Of a stretch of DNA of 64,000 nt, positions 8,098 through 15,835 are shown in pieces (the first letter of the stretch is position 1; every line of letters begins with the position of its first letter). Both the position numbers and the translations under genes were made by a program. The notes beneath the pieces were generated by a model that saw nothing but the letters and a program-made list of their open reading frames with translations, ran no database searches and was not told the origin of the DNA. The DNA comes from Amycolatopsis palatopharyngis. GTDB lineage: Bacteria > Actinomycetota > Actinomycetes > Mycobacteriales > Pseudonocardiaceae. The stretch covers positions 1 through 64,000 of the forward strand of contig NZ_PQHZ01000016.1 of NCBI RefSeq assembly GCF_003385185.1. The letters are read 5' to 3'.

Positions 8098-8713
8098 GGC
8101 TGGTCGTCTCCTCGGTGTTCGTGTGTGTCAGGTCTGTCTCGGGGGCGTCCAGCACGAGCCGGACCTTGCGCCGGGCGCGGTTCAGCCGCGATCTGACCGT
8201 GCCGACGGGGATGCCGAGCGCATCGGCGACCTCGTCGTAGGCCAGTCCCTCCCAGGCGATGAGCAACAGCACGTCGCGGTCGCCTTCGCTCAACTCGGCC
8301 AGCGCCGTCGCCAGCAGCCGCCCCATGGCCTGCGCGGTGACCTGCGCGGCCACCCGGTCGGCGTGGCAGTCCGTCTCCTGCCGCACGGCCGCCATCCCGC
8401 GCAGTCGGTACTCGCGCTGCTCCGCCCTGCGGTGTCCACTGACCAGCTTGGTGGCGATGCCGTACAACCAGGGCCGGGCGTCAGGCCGGGTGAGGTCGTA
8501 TCCGGCGCGTTTGCGGAACGCCGCGAGGAAGGTCTCGGCCACCAGATCGTCGGCGGCCTGCCTGCCGAGTCTGCGCGCGAGATAGCGGTGGATGTGCGGG
8601 CTGTGCCGGTCGAAGACGACGGCAAACGCGTCCGGGTCCGCCACCGAGGTGGCGATCATCTCGGCATCGCTACCGTCGGCATCCTCATTGGCCGGGCCGT
8701 CTCTGGATGTCAT
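8090..8713 (-). CDS. ECF-type RNA polymerase sigma factor
   Basis: A 207-aa sigma-70 family extracytoplasmic-function sigma factor. Region 2 (residues about 30-95) contains the core-binding and -10 recognition helices, including DLVAETFLAAFRKRAGYD and the WLYGIA motif; region 4 (about 140-195) contains LAYDEVADALGIPVGTVRSR, the -35 recognition helix-turn-helix. The start ATG at 8713 is preceded by GGAAGGTGG at 4-5 nt. It overlaps the downstream CU044_5270 gene by 8 bp and is transcribed away from the MarR-MFS pair. Pairing with CU044_5270 proteins is a common actinobacterial arrangement. The inducing signal is unknown. Confidence 0.93.
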   Translation of the reverse strand: MTSRDGPANEDADGSDAEMIATSVADPDAFAVVFDRHSPHIHRYLARRLGRQAADDLVAETFLAAFRKRAGYDLTRPDARPWLYGIATKLVSGHRRAEQREYRLRGMAAVRQETDCHADRVAAQVTAQAMGRLLATALAELSEGDRDVLLLIAWEGLAYDEVADALGIPVGTVRSRLNRARRKVRLVLDAPETDLTHTNTEETTSHG

Positions 8714-8819
8714 GAACCACCTTCCGTGGTGAGAACGTCGTCACCCGGTTATCCGCACGGGGCCACAAACGGGTTCACCTGCTACTGGTGGCAAGGTTCA
8801 CCCGGAGGAGACAAAGTTC

Positions 8820-9278
8820 GTGAGGTATGCTAACTATATGTCCGATTGTGTGCACGAGCGATCGCTGGCTGGCCGGCTCCGATTGTCGGTGGTGCGGCTC
8901 AACCGCAGGTTGCGCGCGCAGCGGACGGGCCAGGACGTTTCGCTGACCCAGGTGTCCGCGATGTCGACGCTGCACAAATGTGGGGCGCTCACCCCGGGCC
9001 AGCTCGCCACCAAAGAGGGGGTCCAGCCGCCGTCGATGACGAGGGTCATCGCCGCGCTGGAGGAGCTGGGTTACGTCGAGCGAACCCCGCATCCGACCGA
9101 TGGCAGGCAGGCGATCGTCGCGTTGTCCGAGCGCGGACTGGAGTACGTGCACGCCACGATCTCCGCGCGCGAGGCCTGGCTCGACGAACGACTGGCGGAA
9201 CTCGACGACGAGGAGCGGGAAGTGCTCTCCCGCGCGGCCGAGATCATCGACCGGATGGCAGAGCAGGGGAACCAGTAA
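8820..9278 (+). CDS. MarR-family transcriptional regulator
   Basis: A 152-aa winged-helix regulator of the MarR family. The core is SLTQVSAMSTLHKCGALTPG followed by the recognition helix QPPSMTRVIAALEELGYVER and the wing HPTDGRQAIVALSERG. I take the GTG at 8820 because GGAGGAG lies 9 nt upstream; an in-frame ATG at 8838 is the alternative. The MFS exporter gene follows 20 bp after its stop, so the pair is an operon in which MarR probably represses its own transcription and that of the pump until a small aromatic or drug-like ligand binds. MarR next to TrmH, DUF2537 and SepH genes is also the arrangement in mycobacteria. Confidence 0.92.
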   Translation: MRYANYMSDCVHERSLAGRLRLSVVRLNRRLRAQRTGQDVSLTQVSAMSTLHKCGALTPGQLATKEGVQPPSMTRVIAALEELGYVERTPHPTDGRQAIVALSERGLEYVHATISAREAWLDERLAELDDEEREVLSRAAEIIDRMAEQGNQ

Positions 9279-9298
9279 CAAGGGGGCAGTAACCAGGG

Positions 9299-10681
9299 AT
9301 GCCGGGAACGACGGGTAGCGACGCTCAACTGACCGCGAAGCCGAGCACTATCCGATCGACGGCACCCCCGCTTCCGCCTACCCGGAACTCGCCGCCGCCC
9401 GCCGAGGCGCCCAGGCCGCGCTGGGCGATGTTCCAATCGCTGCGCCTGCGCAACTACCGGTTGTTCTTCTCCGGCCAGATCGTGTCCAACATCGGCACGT
9501 GGATGCAGCGCATCGCGCAGGACTGGCTGGTGTTCACCCTCAGTGGCAACGATCCGCTCGCGCTCGGCATCGCGATCGCGCTGCAGTTCACCCCGACCCT
9601 GCTGCTCTCGCTCTGGGCGGGCGTGCTGGCGGACCGGGTGGACAAGCGCAAGCTGCTGATCGGCATCCAGATCGGCGTGGCGACGCAGGCGCTGGTGCTG
9701 GGGCTGCTCGACGTCACTGGACTGGTCACGCTGTGGCAGGTCTACCTGCTGTGCTTCGCCCTCGGTTGCCTCTCCGCGCTGGAGGTACCGACCAGACAGT
9801 CGTTCATCGCGGAGATGGTCGGCCGGGAGCAGGTCGCCAGCGCCGTCGCACTCAACTCGTCGGTCTTCAACATGGCCCGGATCATCGGACCTGCCATAGC
9901 CGGTTTCACGATCACCTGGGTCGGCACGGGCTGGCTGTTCCTGGCCAACTCCGTCAGCACGGTGGCGGTACTCGCCGGGCTTGCGCTGATGGATCCGGAC
10001 CAGCTCTTTCGCAGCAGTGCCGGTGTGGGGCGGGCCAAGGGCCAGTTGCGTGAGGGGTTGCGTTACGTGCGCAATCGCTCGGACCTGATCACGCTGATGG
10101 TGCTGGTGTTCTTCGTCAGCACCTTCGGGATCACCTTCTTCACCTCGCTGGCGATCGTGGCGGGCAACGTCTTCGGCACCGAAGCCGACGGCTACGGGAT
10201 GCTGTCCACTCTGCTGGCCGTCGGCACCTTCACCGGTGCGCTGATGTCGGTACGCAGGGGATCGCGGGGCAGGCCGCGGGTACGGCTGTTGCTGATCTCG
10301 GCGTTCCTGCTGGGGGCGCTGGAGTTCGGGACCGCGTTCATGCCCACGTACCTGACGTTCGGGTTGGCGCTGATCCCACTGGGTTTCGCGACCATCACCT
10401 TCCTGAACACGGCGAACGCGCTCGTGCAGACAGCCGTCAGCCCGGAGATGCGCGGCCGCGTCATGGGCCTGTACGTGCTGGTGCTGATCGGCGGCAACCC
10501 GGTGGGTGGCCCGATGACCGGCTGGCTGGCCGACACTTTCGGCGGGCGGGCGCCCTTCTACGTCGGCGGCGCCGTTTCGGCGCTGGCCGCGGTGGTCTGC
10601 GCGATCGTGTTCATCCGTCGTGGTGGCGTCACGTTGCCAAGGCCCTCCCGCGGCCAGTTCCGCATCCTCACCCGCCGCTGA
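9299..10681 (+). CDS. MFS efflux transporter, EntS-like
   Basis: A 460-aa major facilitator with twelve predicted membrane helices after a variable, proline-rich cytoplasmic N-terminus of about 45 residues. The start of helix 1 (MFQSLRLRNYRLFFSGQIVSNIGTW) and loop 2-3 motif A (GVLADRVDKRKLL) match the EntS/MFS_3 group that exports siderophores, drugs and small lipophilic compounds. GGATG CCGG is the start region, with an AGGGGG element about 15 nt upstream. It is co-transcribed with the MarR gene 20 bp upstream, which points to inducible drug or metabolite efflux. The transcript likely ends at or near the palindrome at 10694. Confidence 0.9.
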   Translation: MPGTTGSDAQLTAKPSTIRSTAPPLPPTRNSPPPAEAPRPRWAMFQSLRLRNYRLFFSGQIVSNIGTWMQRIAQDWLVFTLSGNDPLALGIAIALQFTPTLLLSLWAGVLADRVDKRKLLIGIQIGVATQALVLGLLDVTGLVTLWQVYLLCFALGCLSALEVPTRQSFIAEMVGREQVASAVALNSSVFNMARIIGPAIAGFTITWVGTGWLFLANSVSTVAVLAGLALMDPDQLFRSSAGVGRAKGQLREGLRYVRNRSDLITLMVLVFFVSTFGITFFTSLAIVAGNVFGTEADGYGMLSTLLAVGTFTGALMSVRRGSRGRPRVRLLLISAFLLGALEFGTAFMPTYLTFGLALIPLGFATITFLNTANALVQTAVSPEMRGRVMGLYVLVLIGGNPVGGPMTGWLADTFGGRAPFYVGGAVSALAAVVCAIVFIRRGGVTLPRPSRGQFRILTRR

Positions 10682-10693
10682 CCACCCGTCCCC

Positions 10694-10717
10694 TCGCACT
10701 TTCCCGGGAAAGTGCGA
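10694..10717. repeat. 24-bp perfect palindrome, TTTCCCGGGAAA family
   Basis: Arms TCGCACTTTCCC and GGGAAAGTGCGA abut without a loop, 13 bp after the MFS stop codon. The same palindrome recurs at 23344-23449 and 34058-34122. Confidence 0.95.
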
Positions 10718-10769
10718 CGTTCGGCCTGGCCCGGATGGGTGAGTGGAGTACTTCTCGCCGCCGAGGGGC

Positions 10770-10802
10770 TTGCGAGGGCTATGAGGTTAGGCTAACCTCA
10801 TA
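10770..10802 (+). promoter_or_regulatory. IdeR/DtxR iron box overlapping a promoter
   Basis: The 23-bp dyad 10780-10802 has arms ATGAGGTTAG and CTAACCTCAT around a central G, plus an outer T-A pair. It matches 17 of 19 positions of the classical iron box consensus TTAGGTTAGGCTAACCTAA. A -35 element TTGCGA (10770-10775) and a -10 element TAACCT (10793-10798) are separated by exactly 17 bp, and the box covers the spacer and the -10. This is the geometry of an iron-repressed promoter, directed to the right with a start near 10805. Confidence 0.8.
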
Positions 10803-10804
10803 CT

Positions 10805-10890
10805 TGTCCGCTTCGTGGTGGGAGCGGCAGTCAGTTCGGGAACGGGCGAGGCCCCGCAGCCGGGAAACCCCGGAGGCGGGGCCTCGTTCA
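10805..10890 (+). ncRNA. Candidate iron-regulated small RNA
   Basis: No credible protein gene lies between the convergent MFS (stop 10681) and NAT (3' end 10888) genes, yet an iron-box promoter fires into this gap. A transcript starting near 10805 would end in the hairpin at 10847-10886, giving about 85 nt, the size of a bacterial regulatory RNA. The 5' half (10805-10845) is unpaired and purine-rich (GTGGTGGGAGCGGCAG). IdeR-controlled sRNAs are known in mycobacteria (MrsI); homology to it is not claimed. No T-run follows the hairpin, as is common in actinobacteria. Confidence 0.45.
10847..10886. terminator. Hairpin terminator (NAT gene and candidate sRNA)
   Basis: CGAGGCCCCGC (10847-10857) pairs with GCGGGGCCTCG (10876-10886), with a second small stem inside the loop. 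It is 1 bp from the NAT stop codon and also closes the candidate sRNA from the other side. Confidence 0.8.
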
Positions 10891-11685
10891 TGCGGTACTC
10901 GGCGCGACGTTCACCTGACGGCCGCCCAGCGAAGGTACCCGCTCCAGCTCGACGCCGAAACGTTCGCGGTAGACGGCTGCGATCTCCGGCTCCGGCAGGA
11001 TTCGCTCCTGGCGCTCGCCGTGCACTGTTTCGATCAGCCGGTCGCCGGAGAGCGTGATCCTGCCGGTGCTCGTCGGCAGCGAGCAGGTCAGGCCCTGGGT
11101 GAAGTGCGAGTCCGGTGACGTCGACTGCCACCAGCAGGTCGGGATGAAGTCGGCCAGTTCACGCGCCCTGAGTTCCAGCAGGTAGACGGGTTTACCGTCC
11201 CGGCATACCCGCACCTCGCCGCCTGGCTGGTCGAGCAACAGGAACTCGCCATCGGGGTCCGGCTGGACGTCCGGGGCGAACAGGCGCAATGGTTGCCGGG
11301 AGAAGGCGCCGAATCCGACGTCGACGAGCCAGGAGTCGTCGAGGTCCACCCGCAGCGCGACGTGGTCGAACGGCGGCCCGAGCCGGCCGTCCGGCAGGTG
11401 GACACGGGCGGCGAGCAGGCTCACCTCGAAGCCGAGTTCACGTAACAGGATCGCGAAGAGGCCGTTGAGCTCGTAACAGAAGCCGCCGCGCCGGCGTCGC
11501 ACGATCTTGTCCTCCAGCGCGCCGGGGTCGAGCAAGATCGGTTCGCCGAGGTGCACGCTCAGGTTCTCGAACGGGACGGTGGCCAGGTGGGCCACCTGCA
11601 GCGCGCGCAGGGCGCCGAGGTCCGCCGCCACCGGATGCCCGGCACCGATCCTGGCCAGGTATGCCGATGTGTCCATGTCGATCAT
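10888..11685 (-). CDS. nat: Arylamine N-acetyltransferase
   Basis: A 265-aa enzyme that moves an acetyl group from acetyl-CoA to arylamines, hydrazines or related substrates. The cysteine-protease-like catalytic triad is complete: Cys in RRGGFCYELN (about residue 70), His in FDHVALRVD (about 107) and Asp in WLVDVGFGAFS (about 122). The length fits the family (260-290 aa). The ATG at 11685 has GAGGT 7 nt upstream. It follows sodA on the same strand but a strong hairpin (11724-11772) separates them. In mycobacteria NAT is linked to sterol and cell-wall lipid metabolism; here the context gives no such hint. Confidence 0.93.
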   Translation of the reverse strand: MIDMDTSAYLARIGAGHPVAADLGALRALQVAHLATVPFENLSVHLGEPILLDPGALEDKIVRRRRGGFCYELNGLFAILLRELGFEVSLLAARVHLPDGRLGPPFDHVALRVDLDDSWLVDVGFGAFSRQPLRLFAPDVQPDPDGEFLLLDQPGGEVRVCRDGKPVYLLELRARELADFIPTCWWQSTSPDSHFTQGLTCSLPTSTGRITLSGDRLIETVHGERQERILPEPEIAAVYRERFGVELERVPSLGGRQVNVAPSTA

Positions 11686-11723
11686 CTTGCTACCTCAGGT
11701 GAACTCGAGGTCAAACCCGTGAC

Positions 11724-11772
11724 ACGAAAACGGGGCCCTCCCTCCGCTGCTGGAGGTAGGGCCCCGGTTCGT
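11724..11772 (-). terminator. Terminator downstream of superoxide dismutase
   Basis: GGGGCCCT (11732-11739) and CCTCC (11741-11745) pair with GGAGG (11752-11756) and AGGGCCCC (11758-11765), with a 6-nt loop, 11 bp beyond the sod stop codon. Confidence 0.8.
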
Positions 11773-11782
11773 CAGCGGCCGC

Positions 11783-12406
11783 TCAGGAGAGCAGCAGGCC
11801 GTTCCCGCCCGACTTGGCGTTCTCGAAGCGCTTGCTGATCTCGTCCCAGTTGAAGACGTTCCACAGCGCCTTGACGTAGTCCGGCTTGACGTTCTTGTAG
11901 TCCAGGTAGAACGCGTGCTCCCAGACGTCCACCAGCAGGATCGGCTGCGTCGGCAGGATCAGGTTGTTGTGGTGGTCGCGCAGCTGCTGGGTGATCAGCG
12001 TCTTACCGATCGGGTCCCAGGACAGTGCACCCCAGCCGTTGCCCTGGATCGTGGTGCACACCGCGGTGAACTGGGCCTTGAACTTGTCGAAGGAGCCGAA
12101 GCTCTCGTCGATCGCGGCGGCCAGTTCGCCGGTCGGCTTGTCGCCACCGTTGGGCGACAGGATCTTCCACCAGACGACGTGGTTCGCGTGCCCGGCCAGG
12201 TTGAAGGCCAGGGTGGTCTCGAGACCGACGATGTTGCCGAAGTCTCCGGCCTCGCGCGCGGCGGCCAGCTTCTCCATCGTGTCGTTCGCGCCCTTGACGT
12301 AGGTCGCGTGGTGCTTGCTGTGGTGCAGTTCGTTGATCTCGCCGGAAATGTGCGGGGCGAGGTCGCCGTAGTCGTAGTCGAGTTCCGGAAGTTCGTACAG
12401 GGCCAT
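11783..12406 (-). CDS. sodA: Superoxide dismutase, Fe/Mn type
   Basis: A 207-aa cytoplasmic Fe/Mn superoxide dismutase converting superoxide to H2O2 and O2. The metal ligands are in [10 protein letters not shown] (first His), [10 protein letters not shown] (second His), and [11 protein letters not shown] (Asp and His). The N-terminus [20 protein letters not shown] is standard, and AAGGAGGG lies 5 nt before the ATG at 12406, so the longer open frame to 12628 is ignored. The GGDKPTGEL and [10 protein letters not shown] segments match the tetrameric actinobacterial group, where Fe or Mn preference cannot be decided by eye. It is followed by a strong terminator. The heme oxygenase gene ends 267 bp upstream on the same strand. 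Confidence 0.96.
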   Translation of the reverse strand: MALYELPELDYDYGDLAPHISGEINELHHSKHHATYVKGANDTMEKLAAAREAGDFGNIVGLETTLAFNLAGHANHVVWWKILSPNGGDKPTGELAAAIDESFGSFDKFKAQFTAVCTTIQGNGWGALSWDPIGKTLITQQLRDHHNNLILPTQPILLVDVWEHAFYLDYKNVKPDYVKALWNVFNWDEISKRFENAKSGGNGLLLS

Positions 12407-12601
12407 TAGCCCTCCTTCGTATGTCTGCGTGTCGACGCGTGTGCTGTGGCGTCTCAGCGCGCGAGGCGCCGCGACGCGAACCTCTGCCGTAGTCAAACCT
12501 AGTAGCCGCGCATCGGGCGGGCGAACCGGGGAGATGTTTCGTCGTGCCGAAATCCCCCTTGTGGACGTCCGTAAAACGCGCCGTACAAGGTCCACTCTGC
12601 A

Positions 12602-12621
12602 ACCTCTACTTTGGTAGAGGT
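12602..12621. repeat. Palindrome between heme oxygenase and SOD genes
   Basis: ACCTCTAC (12602-12609) and GTAGAGGT (12614-12621) form a perfect 8-bp dyad around TTTG. It lies 53 bp beyond the heme oxygenase stop and about 200 bp before the sod start: either a weak terminator or an operator for sod. Confidence 0.5.
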
Positions 12622-12673
12622 CAATCACGATGTAGCAGGAGACACAGTGCGGCGCCGCCGGTCGGCGGTGGGC

Positions 12674-13360
12674 TCAGGCGCGAAAGGGCTCGATCCGCTC
12701 GGCGAGATCGCCGAGGACGGCGATGTTCAGCTCGAATGCGATCAGCGTCTCGTCCACGATGCGTACGCGTTCGGCCGCGGTCCAGTCCGCGCGGTCGAGC
12801 AGGCCGCGGTAGTGCTTACGGAAGGCGTGCGGGTTGTCGATTCCGCTGAAGTCGTAGAACGCCGCCCCTGCTCCGGTGATCCCGTACGTGCGGTTCAGCA
12901 GGGAGCGCACGACCTGACCGCCCGCGAGATCACCGAGGTAGCGCGTGTAGTGGTGGGCGACGAATCCGCCCGCCCAGCCGTCCGTCACCGTCCGGATCCG
13001 CTCCGCGTACTCGATGGTGGCCGGAACGGGATCGATCTTCGCGCGCCATTGCGGTCCGAGCAGGAACTCGAGGTCGACGGCCAAGGCCGGCATCCGGCGC
13101 AGTTCGTCGATCACGAACGGCGCACCGATGGTGTCGGTGGCCATCCGGTCGGACGCGGCTTCCAGCGCTTCGTAGATCAGGTGGTACTGCGCGGCGAGCT
13201 GGGCGTAGCCCGCCAGTGTGAGCGAGCCGCCGAGCAGTGCGTCCATATAGGCCGAGTGATGCGCCTTGTCGTGCAGCCGCTTGGTCGACTCACGCAGGGT
13301 CTGGGAGAACGGGACGCTCTCCACCGCGATGTCCGGGGCGGTCACCGTGGATGCGGCCAT
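12674..13360 (-). CDS. hmuO: Heme oxygenase (biliverdin-producing)
   Basis: A 228-aa heme oxygenase that opens heme to biliverdin, CO and free iron. The proximal heme ligand is in STKRLHDKAHHSAYM (about residues 27-41), and the distal-helix signature GDLAGGQVV is at about 137-145. I choose the ATG at 13360 because GGGAGG stands 9 nt before it; an upstream in-frame ATG at 13405 lacks this. A TetR gene lies just upstream on the same strand, and a dyad resembling half an iron box (13439-13452) sits 78 bp upstream of the start. Together these suggest control by iron and/or the TetR protein, so that heme-iron recovery is switched on under iron limitation. Confidence 0.94.
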   Translation of the reverse strand: MAASTVTAPDIAVESVPFSQTLRESTKRLHDKAHHSAYMDALLGGSLTLAGYAQLAAQYHLIYEALEAASDRMATDTIGAPFVIDELRRMPALAVDLEFLLGPQWRAKIDPVPATIEYAERIRTVTDGWAGGFVAHHYTRYLGDLAGGQVVRSLLNRTYGITGAGAAFYDFSGIDNPHAFRKHYRGLLDRADWTAAERVRIVDETLIAFELNIAVLGDLAERIEPFRA

Positions 13361-13438
13361 GAGACGTCCTCCCTCGCTGGTTCGTGCCTCGGAACGAGAT
13401 GACACCTTGTCAGAAAGAGCGTAGGGCAGATCGCGTAC

Positions 13439-13452
13439 TTAGGCTAGCCTAA
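13439..13452 (-). promoter_or_regulatory. Possible DtxR-type box or TetR operator upstream of heme oxygenase
   Basis: TTAGGCTAGCCTAA is a perfect 14-bp palindrome overlapping the stop codon of the TetR gene. It matches the last 14 positions of the iron box consensus (TTAGGCTAACCTAA) with one mismatch, but the first five consensus bases are absent. It could equally be an operator for the adjacent TetR protein. Confidence 0.45.
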
Positions 13453-14061
13453 ATCGACCTTGGCGGCCGGAATTGCTCCGATCGCGCGAAGGACGAACCG
13501 CACGGCGGTCTCGATCGTGGTCTCCAGCCGTTCCGCGGGAACGTCGACGACCTGCCTGCTCCCGAGTGCCGCGGTGATCAGTCCCAGCAATACGTCCGGT
13601 TCCTCCTCGGTGAGCAGCTTCTCCCTCGCGCATTCGTCGAGGATCTCCCGCAACTGCTCGGTGATCGGATCGGCGTGTGCGGCCACCCTGCGGTACGCGG
13701 CGGGGTCGAGCGTCGCGTCGAGCGACCCGCCGGGTGGCAGGTGGTACTCGGCGAGGACGCGCAACTGCAACCTGACGAAGGTGGCCAGCTTCGCCACCGG
13801 GTCCGGTTCGGCGGCCACGGCCGTACGTAGCCGCTGCACGTAGTTCGCCGCCTCCTCCTCCACGAAGGCGACGAGCAGGTGCTGCTTGTCGGGGAAGTGG
13901 TTGTACATCGCCGATCGCCCGACCTGCGCCTCGGCCGCGACTCCGGAAAGGGTTACGGCATCGAACCCACGTTCGTACAACTGCCTGCGCAGCGCGTCGA
14001 ACACCCGTGTGCGGACCTGCTCCCGATGCTCGGCGAGCGAGCCACCGATGATCTTGGGCAC
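13444..14061 (-). CDS. TetR-family regulator next to heme oxygenase
   Basis: A 205-aa TetR/AcrR regulator. The N-terminal helix-turn-helix is in FDAVTLSGVAAEAQVGRSAM followed by YNHFPDKQHLL (residues about 33-64); the C-terminal ligand domain is helical and ends at about 205. The GTG at 14061 is preceded by GAGGAGG at 7 nt. It is upstream of, and co-directional with, the heme oxygenase gene (84 bp between), so it may control it. No membrane segment. The ligand is unknown. Confidence 0.9.
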   Translation of the reverse strand: MPKIIGGSLAEHREQVRTRVFDALRRQLYERGFDAVTLSGVAAEAQVGRSAMYNHFPDKQHLLVAFVEEEAANYVQRLRTAVAAEPDPVAKLATFVRLQLRVLAEYHLPPGGSLDATLDPAAYRRVAAHADPITEQLREILDECAREKLLTEEEPDVLLGLITAALGSRQVVDVPAERLETTIETAVRFVLRAIGAIPAAKVDLG

Positions 14062-14137
14062 TGCTCACCTCCTCGCCTGCCCCCATCATGCACCACCAGG
14101 CGTTGCCCAGTTCCGCTGCTTGTCGCCCGCCGCCGTT

Positions 14138-15637
14138 TCAGTCGCAGTGCCAGGTGTGCACGGGACTTCCTTCGGCGGAGAGCTGGAGGTAGCGGGTGAG
14201 CATCGCCGTCAGCGCCGAGTTCCGGTCTGCCCCGCGCTCCTGGGCGCGTGCGACGAACGACCGCTGCCAGGACGCGCCGGACTGCCTGACTATGCAGCGT
14301 TGCTCGATGACGCCGAGGTAGCGCTCCCGTGCCTCGTCCGAGACCTGCGATCGCCGCAGCCCGTCATGGGCCAGCGGCAGCAGTACGCGCAGCACGAGCT
14401 CGTCCGGGGGCAGCCAGCCGATGCCCGGCCAGTACAGCTGTGCGTCGAAGCCGCCCCGTGCTCCCGCGTACAGATTCTGCTCCGCGGCCTGGAAGGACAT
14501 CTGGGTCCAAACCGGACGATCTGCCTCGGCGAGAGCCCGCTGTGCGCCGTAGAAGAACGCCGCGTTGGCCATCATGTCCAGCACGGTCGGGCCCGCGGGC
14601 AGCACGCGGTTCTCGATCCGCAGGTGCGGCTGGGAGCCCACCACGTCGTAGACGGGCCGGTTCCACCGCCACACCGTGCCGTTGTGCAGCCGCAACTCCG
14701 TGAGCTTCGGCGCCAGCCCTGAGTCCAGTGCCTCGATCGGATCCTCGGAGTCCGTTTCCGGCAGCAGGCCGGGAAAGTAGCGGACGTTCTCCTCGAAGAG
14801 GTCGAAGATCGAGGTGATCCAGCGTTCGCCGAACCACACTCGGGGACGGACACCCTGGTTCTTCAGTTCCTCAGGGCGGGTGTCGGTGGCCTGCAGGAAC
14901 AGCGGGATCCGCGTTTCCTGCCAGAGCGCTTTGCCCAGCAGGAACGGGGAGTTGGCCGCCGTCGCCACCTGGATACCCGCGAGACATTGCGCCGCGTTCC
15001 AGTGCGCGGCGAACTCCTCGGGTTCCACCTGCAGGTGCAATTGCACGGACGTACAGGCGGCTTCGGGCAGGATTGATTCCGCATAGCAACGCAACCGCTC
15101 GGGCTTCTGTCCCGGCAGGCCAGCGCCGTCCAGTGACAGCAGGGTCTGTTCGCCCCGCGCCGCGAGGATCTGGTCGTTGAGCAACGAATAGCGCGCGTTG
15201 TTGGTCAGCCATTTCTGGTCGAAGTGGTCCTGGGTGAGCGTCGGCAGGATGCCGATCATGGCCAGCCTCGCCCCCGCCTCACCGGCTTTCGCGCCTGCCG
15301 TCGTGAGATAGGAGTTCAGCTCGTTCTCCAGTTCCAGCGCCGATTCTCCGGCGAGCGGCCGGGGCGGCACGTTCAACTCGAGGTTGTGCTGACTCAGTTC
15401 GGTGGTGAACGACGGGTCGTCCAGCGCGTCGAGCACCATCGCGTTCGTCATCGAAGGGTGCATCGACTCGTCCACCAGGTTCAGTTCGAGTTCGACACCC
15501 ATATGCCTTCGGGGGAACGAGAAACCGCCCTCGGTGAGCATCCGTGCCAGGGTGTCCAGGCACCGCTGGACCTTGCGCCGGTAGCGCCCTCGATCACGCT
15601 GCTGGAACAGCTCCGCCGACGACACGTCTTCGCCCAT
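14138..15637 (-). CDS. Glutamate-cysteine ligase family protein
   Basis: The 499-aa protein belongs to the GCS2-type carboxylate-amine ligase superfamily. HMGVELELNLVDES is the Mg-ATP/glutamate-binding strand (about residues 45-58), ELSQHNLELNVPPRPL follows at about 80-95, and LRIENRVLPAGPTVLDMMAN near residue 350 is the other conserved block. Such proteins ligate glutamate to an amine; members with this length are annotated glutamate-cysteine ligase in actinobacteria, but in mycothiol producers the true substrate is uncertain. I take the ATG at 15637 (MGEDVSSAELF), where homologues begin; ATGs at 15664 and 15715 are also in frame. It is a single gene, divergent from the TrmH methyltransferase. 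Confidence 0.85.
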   Translation of the reverse strand: MGEDVSSAELFQQRDRGRYRRKVQRCLDTLARMLTEGGFSFPRRHMGVELELNLVDESMHPSMTNAMVLDALDDPSFTTELSQHNLELNVPPRPLAGESALELENELNSYLTTAGAKAGEAGARLAMIGILPTLTQDHFDQKWLTNNARYSLLNDQILAARGEQTLLSLDGAGLPGQKPERLRCYAESILPEAACTSVQLHLQVEPEEFAAHWNAAQCLAGIQVATAANSPFLLGKALWQETRIPLFLQATDTRPEELKNQGVRPRVWFGERWITSIFDLFEENVRYFPGLLPETDSEDPIEALDSGLAPKLTELRLHNGTVWRWNRPVYDVVGSQPHLRIENRVLPAGPTVLDMMANAAFFYGAQRALAEADRPVWTQMSFQAAEQNLYAGARGGFDAQLYWPGIGWLPPDELVLRVLLPLAHDGLRRSQVSDEARERYLGVIEQRCIVRQSGASWQRSFVARAQERGADRNSALTAMLTRYLQLSAEGSPVHTWHCD

Positions 15638-15835
15638 GGCGCATCCCCGCTTCTGCTCGGCCATGGCTCCCCGCGACCTTGGCGCTGAACTGCTCGGCGG
15701 ACAACCGTTACACACCGGTACCCACGCGGCTAGCGGCCAAACTGGTGCCGTCTGTCACCTCGACCTAACCCTGAGCGATCATCACCCATTTGCCAGGTGC
15801 GACAGCGAGGTTCGGAGTACGCGGGAGCGGGCAGG

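Noticed and set aside
10815-11057. 80-aa frame downstream of the iron box as an iron-regulated peptide gene
   Set aside because: It crosses the hairpin and most of it is antisense to conserved NAT codons; sRNA is the simpler reading, though a peptide cannot be fully excluded.
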